DNA from: CAYNXB01 sp964401045
GTDB lineage: Bacteria; Pseudomonadota; Alphaproteobacteria; Sphingomonadales; Sphingomonadaceae
Assembly (NCBI GenBank): GCA_964401045.1
Contig: CAYNXB010000016.1
Location: forward strand, 1 to 42,812
DNA: 42,812 bases
Direction: 5' to 3'
The notes under the pieces were generated by a model. That model saw nothing but the letters and a program-made list of their open reading frames with translations. It ran no database searches and had not been told where the DNA came from. Position numbers and translations under genes: made by a program. This document shows, one piece after another, positions 42,459-42,812 of this stretch. Position 1 is the first letter of the stretch. The number at the start of each line of letters is the position of its first letter.

Positions 42459-42812
42459 TTCTTCGAAGCTCCCCGTTCCGAGGATTTCAGGGTGCTCCTG
42501 AACCGGCTCAATTCCTCCTTGCGAACCTCCTGTGTGGCGCCCCGCGCGAGGTCGGCCAGCACGAACGGGCCGTAGGCGGTGCGGATCAGGCGGCTGACCT
42601 TGAGGCCGAGATGCTCGAGCACGCGACGCACCTCGCGGTTCTTGCCTTCTGTCAGGGTCAGCTCGATCCAGCGGTTGCGGCCGGCGCCGCGTTCGAGGTT
42701 GGCGTTGATCGAGCCATACCTGAAGCCGTCGATGGTCACGCCCTCCATCAGGTCTTCGAGTTGCGCCTGGGTCACGTCGCCGAACGCGCGCGCGCGATAG
42801 GTGCGCGGGATG
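42455..42812 (-). CDS. rRNA large-subunit pseudouridine synthase, RluB/RsuA family (partial, N-terminus outside window)
   Basis: The C-terminal part of an RsuA/RluB-type pseudouridine synthase, open at the right edge. Visible stretches are TYRARAFGDVTQAQLEDLMEG, the core strand RWIELTLTEGKNREVRRVLEH and GLKVSRLIRTAYGPFVLADL, which are standard for the family. The basic tail (STLKSSERGASKK) is typical. The catalytic aspartate (GRLD region) and S4 domain lie beyond base 42812. It precedes and overlaps rsmD, a pairing seen in other alphaproteobacteria. The exact paralogue (RluB rather than RluE or RsuA) cannot be fixed from this part. Confidence 0.9.
   Translation of the reverse strand, partial: IPRTYRARAFGDVTQAQLEDLMEGVTIDGFRYGSINANLERGAGRNRWIELTLTEGKNREVRRVLEHLGLKVSRLIRTAYGPFVLADLARGATQEVRKEELSRFRSTLKSSERGASKK

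Overview
This is a high-GC, gene-dense chromosomal segment of an alphaproteobacterium, most likely a member of the Sphingomonadales. The evidence is a CckA-type hybrid kinase and a CpdR-type receiver, a GTTC-N7-GTTC LexA box in front of recA, a SapC-family protein, paired DUF4139 secreted proteins, and an IVVTG segment of the kind common in sphingomonad envelope proteins. It reads as core genome. I see no insertion sequence, prophage, CRISPR array, toxin-antitoxin pair or integron, and no large foreign block.

Layout. Bases 1-2191 (minus strand) hold the 5' part of argG and a cyclopropane fatty acid synthase gene. Bases 2274-6705 hold a DUF1801 gene, a translationally coupled trio (pteridine-reductase-like SDR, membrane cytochrome b, sulfite-oxidase-fold molybdopterin protein), an amidohydrolase and a glycine-zipper envelope protein. 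Bases 6844-11461 hold rlmN, an outer-membrane beta-barrel protein, a secreted unknown and a soluble lytic transglycosylase. Bases 11548-17671 hold dapA, an acyl-CoA-dehydrogenase-fold flavoprotein, a small basic protein, smpB, a DUF2062 protein and cckA. Bases 17738-20884 are two tandem DUF4139 paralogues. Then come recA, a methyltransferase, alaS, a 59-residue protein, a KefB-like antiporter, a flavoprotein hydroxylase, an entericidin-like lipoprotein, a TPR protein and icd. Bases 31255-33283 carry tRNA-Val(GAC), cpdR, an N-formylglutamate amidohydrolase-family gene and an intergenic region with a candidate small RNA. The right part holds sapC, a GlcD-like FAD oxidase, a secreted unknown, a DEAD-box helicase, a glycosyltransferase, a UvrD/PcrA helicase, a secreted unknown, rsmD and the 3' part of a pseudouridine synthase gene.

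How the genes relate. The window mixes translation and RNA housekeeping (rlmN, smpB, alaS, tRNA-Val, DEAD-box helicase, rsmD, pseudouridine synthase), DNA repair (recA, uvrD-like), central metabolism (argG, dapA, icd), envelope biology (Cfa, lytic transglycosylase, beta-barrel protein, DUF4139 pair, SapC, entericidin) and two parts of the alphaproteobacterial cell-cycle phosphorelay (CckA and CpdR). The partner genes ctrA and chpT are not in the window.

The most interesting new signal is not a protein. In the only gene-free stretch over 300 bases (32925-33283), the minus strand carries a promoter-like pair, two stem-loops, an exposed UCCUCCCU anti-Shine-Dalgarno stretch and a textbook terminator. 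Together these look like a free-standing trans-acting small RNA of about 103 nt.
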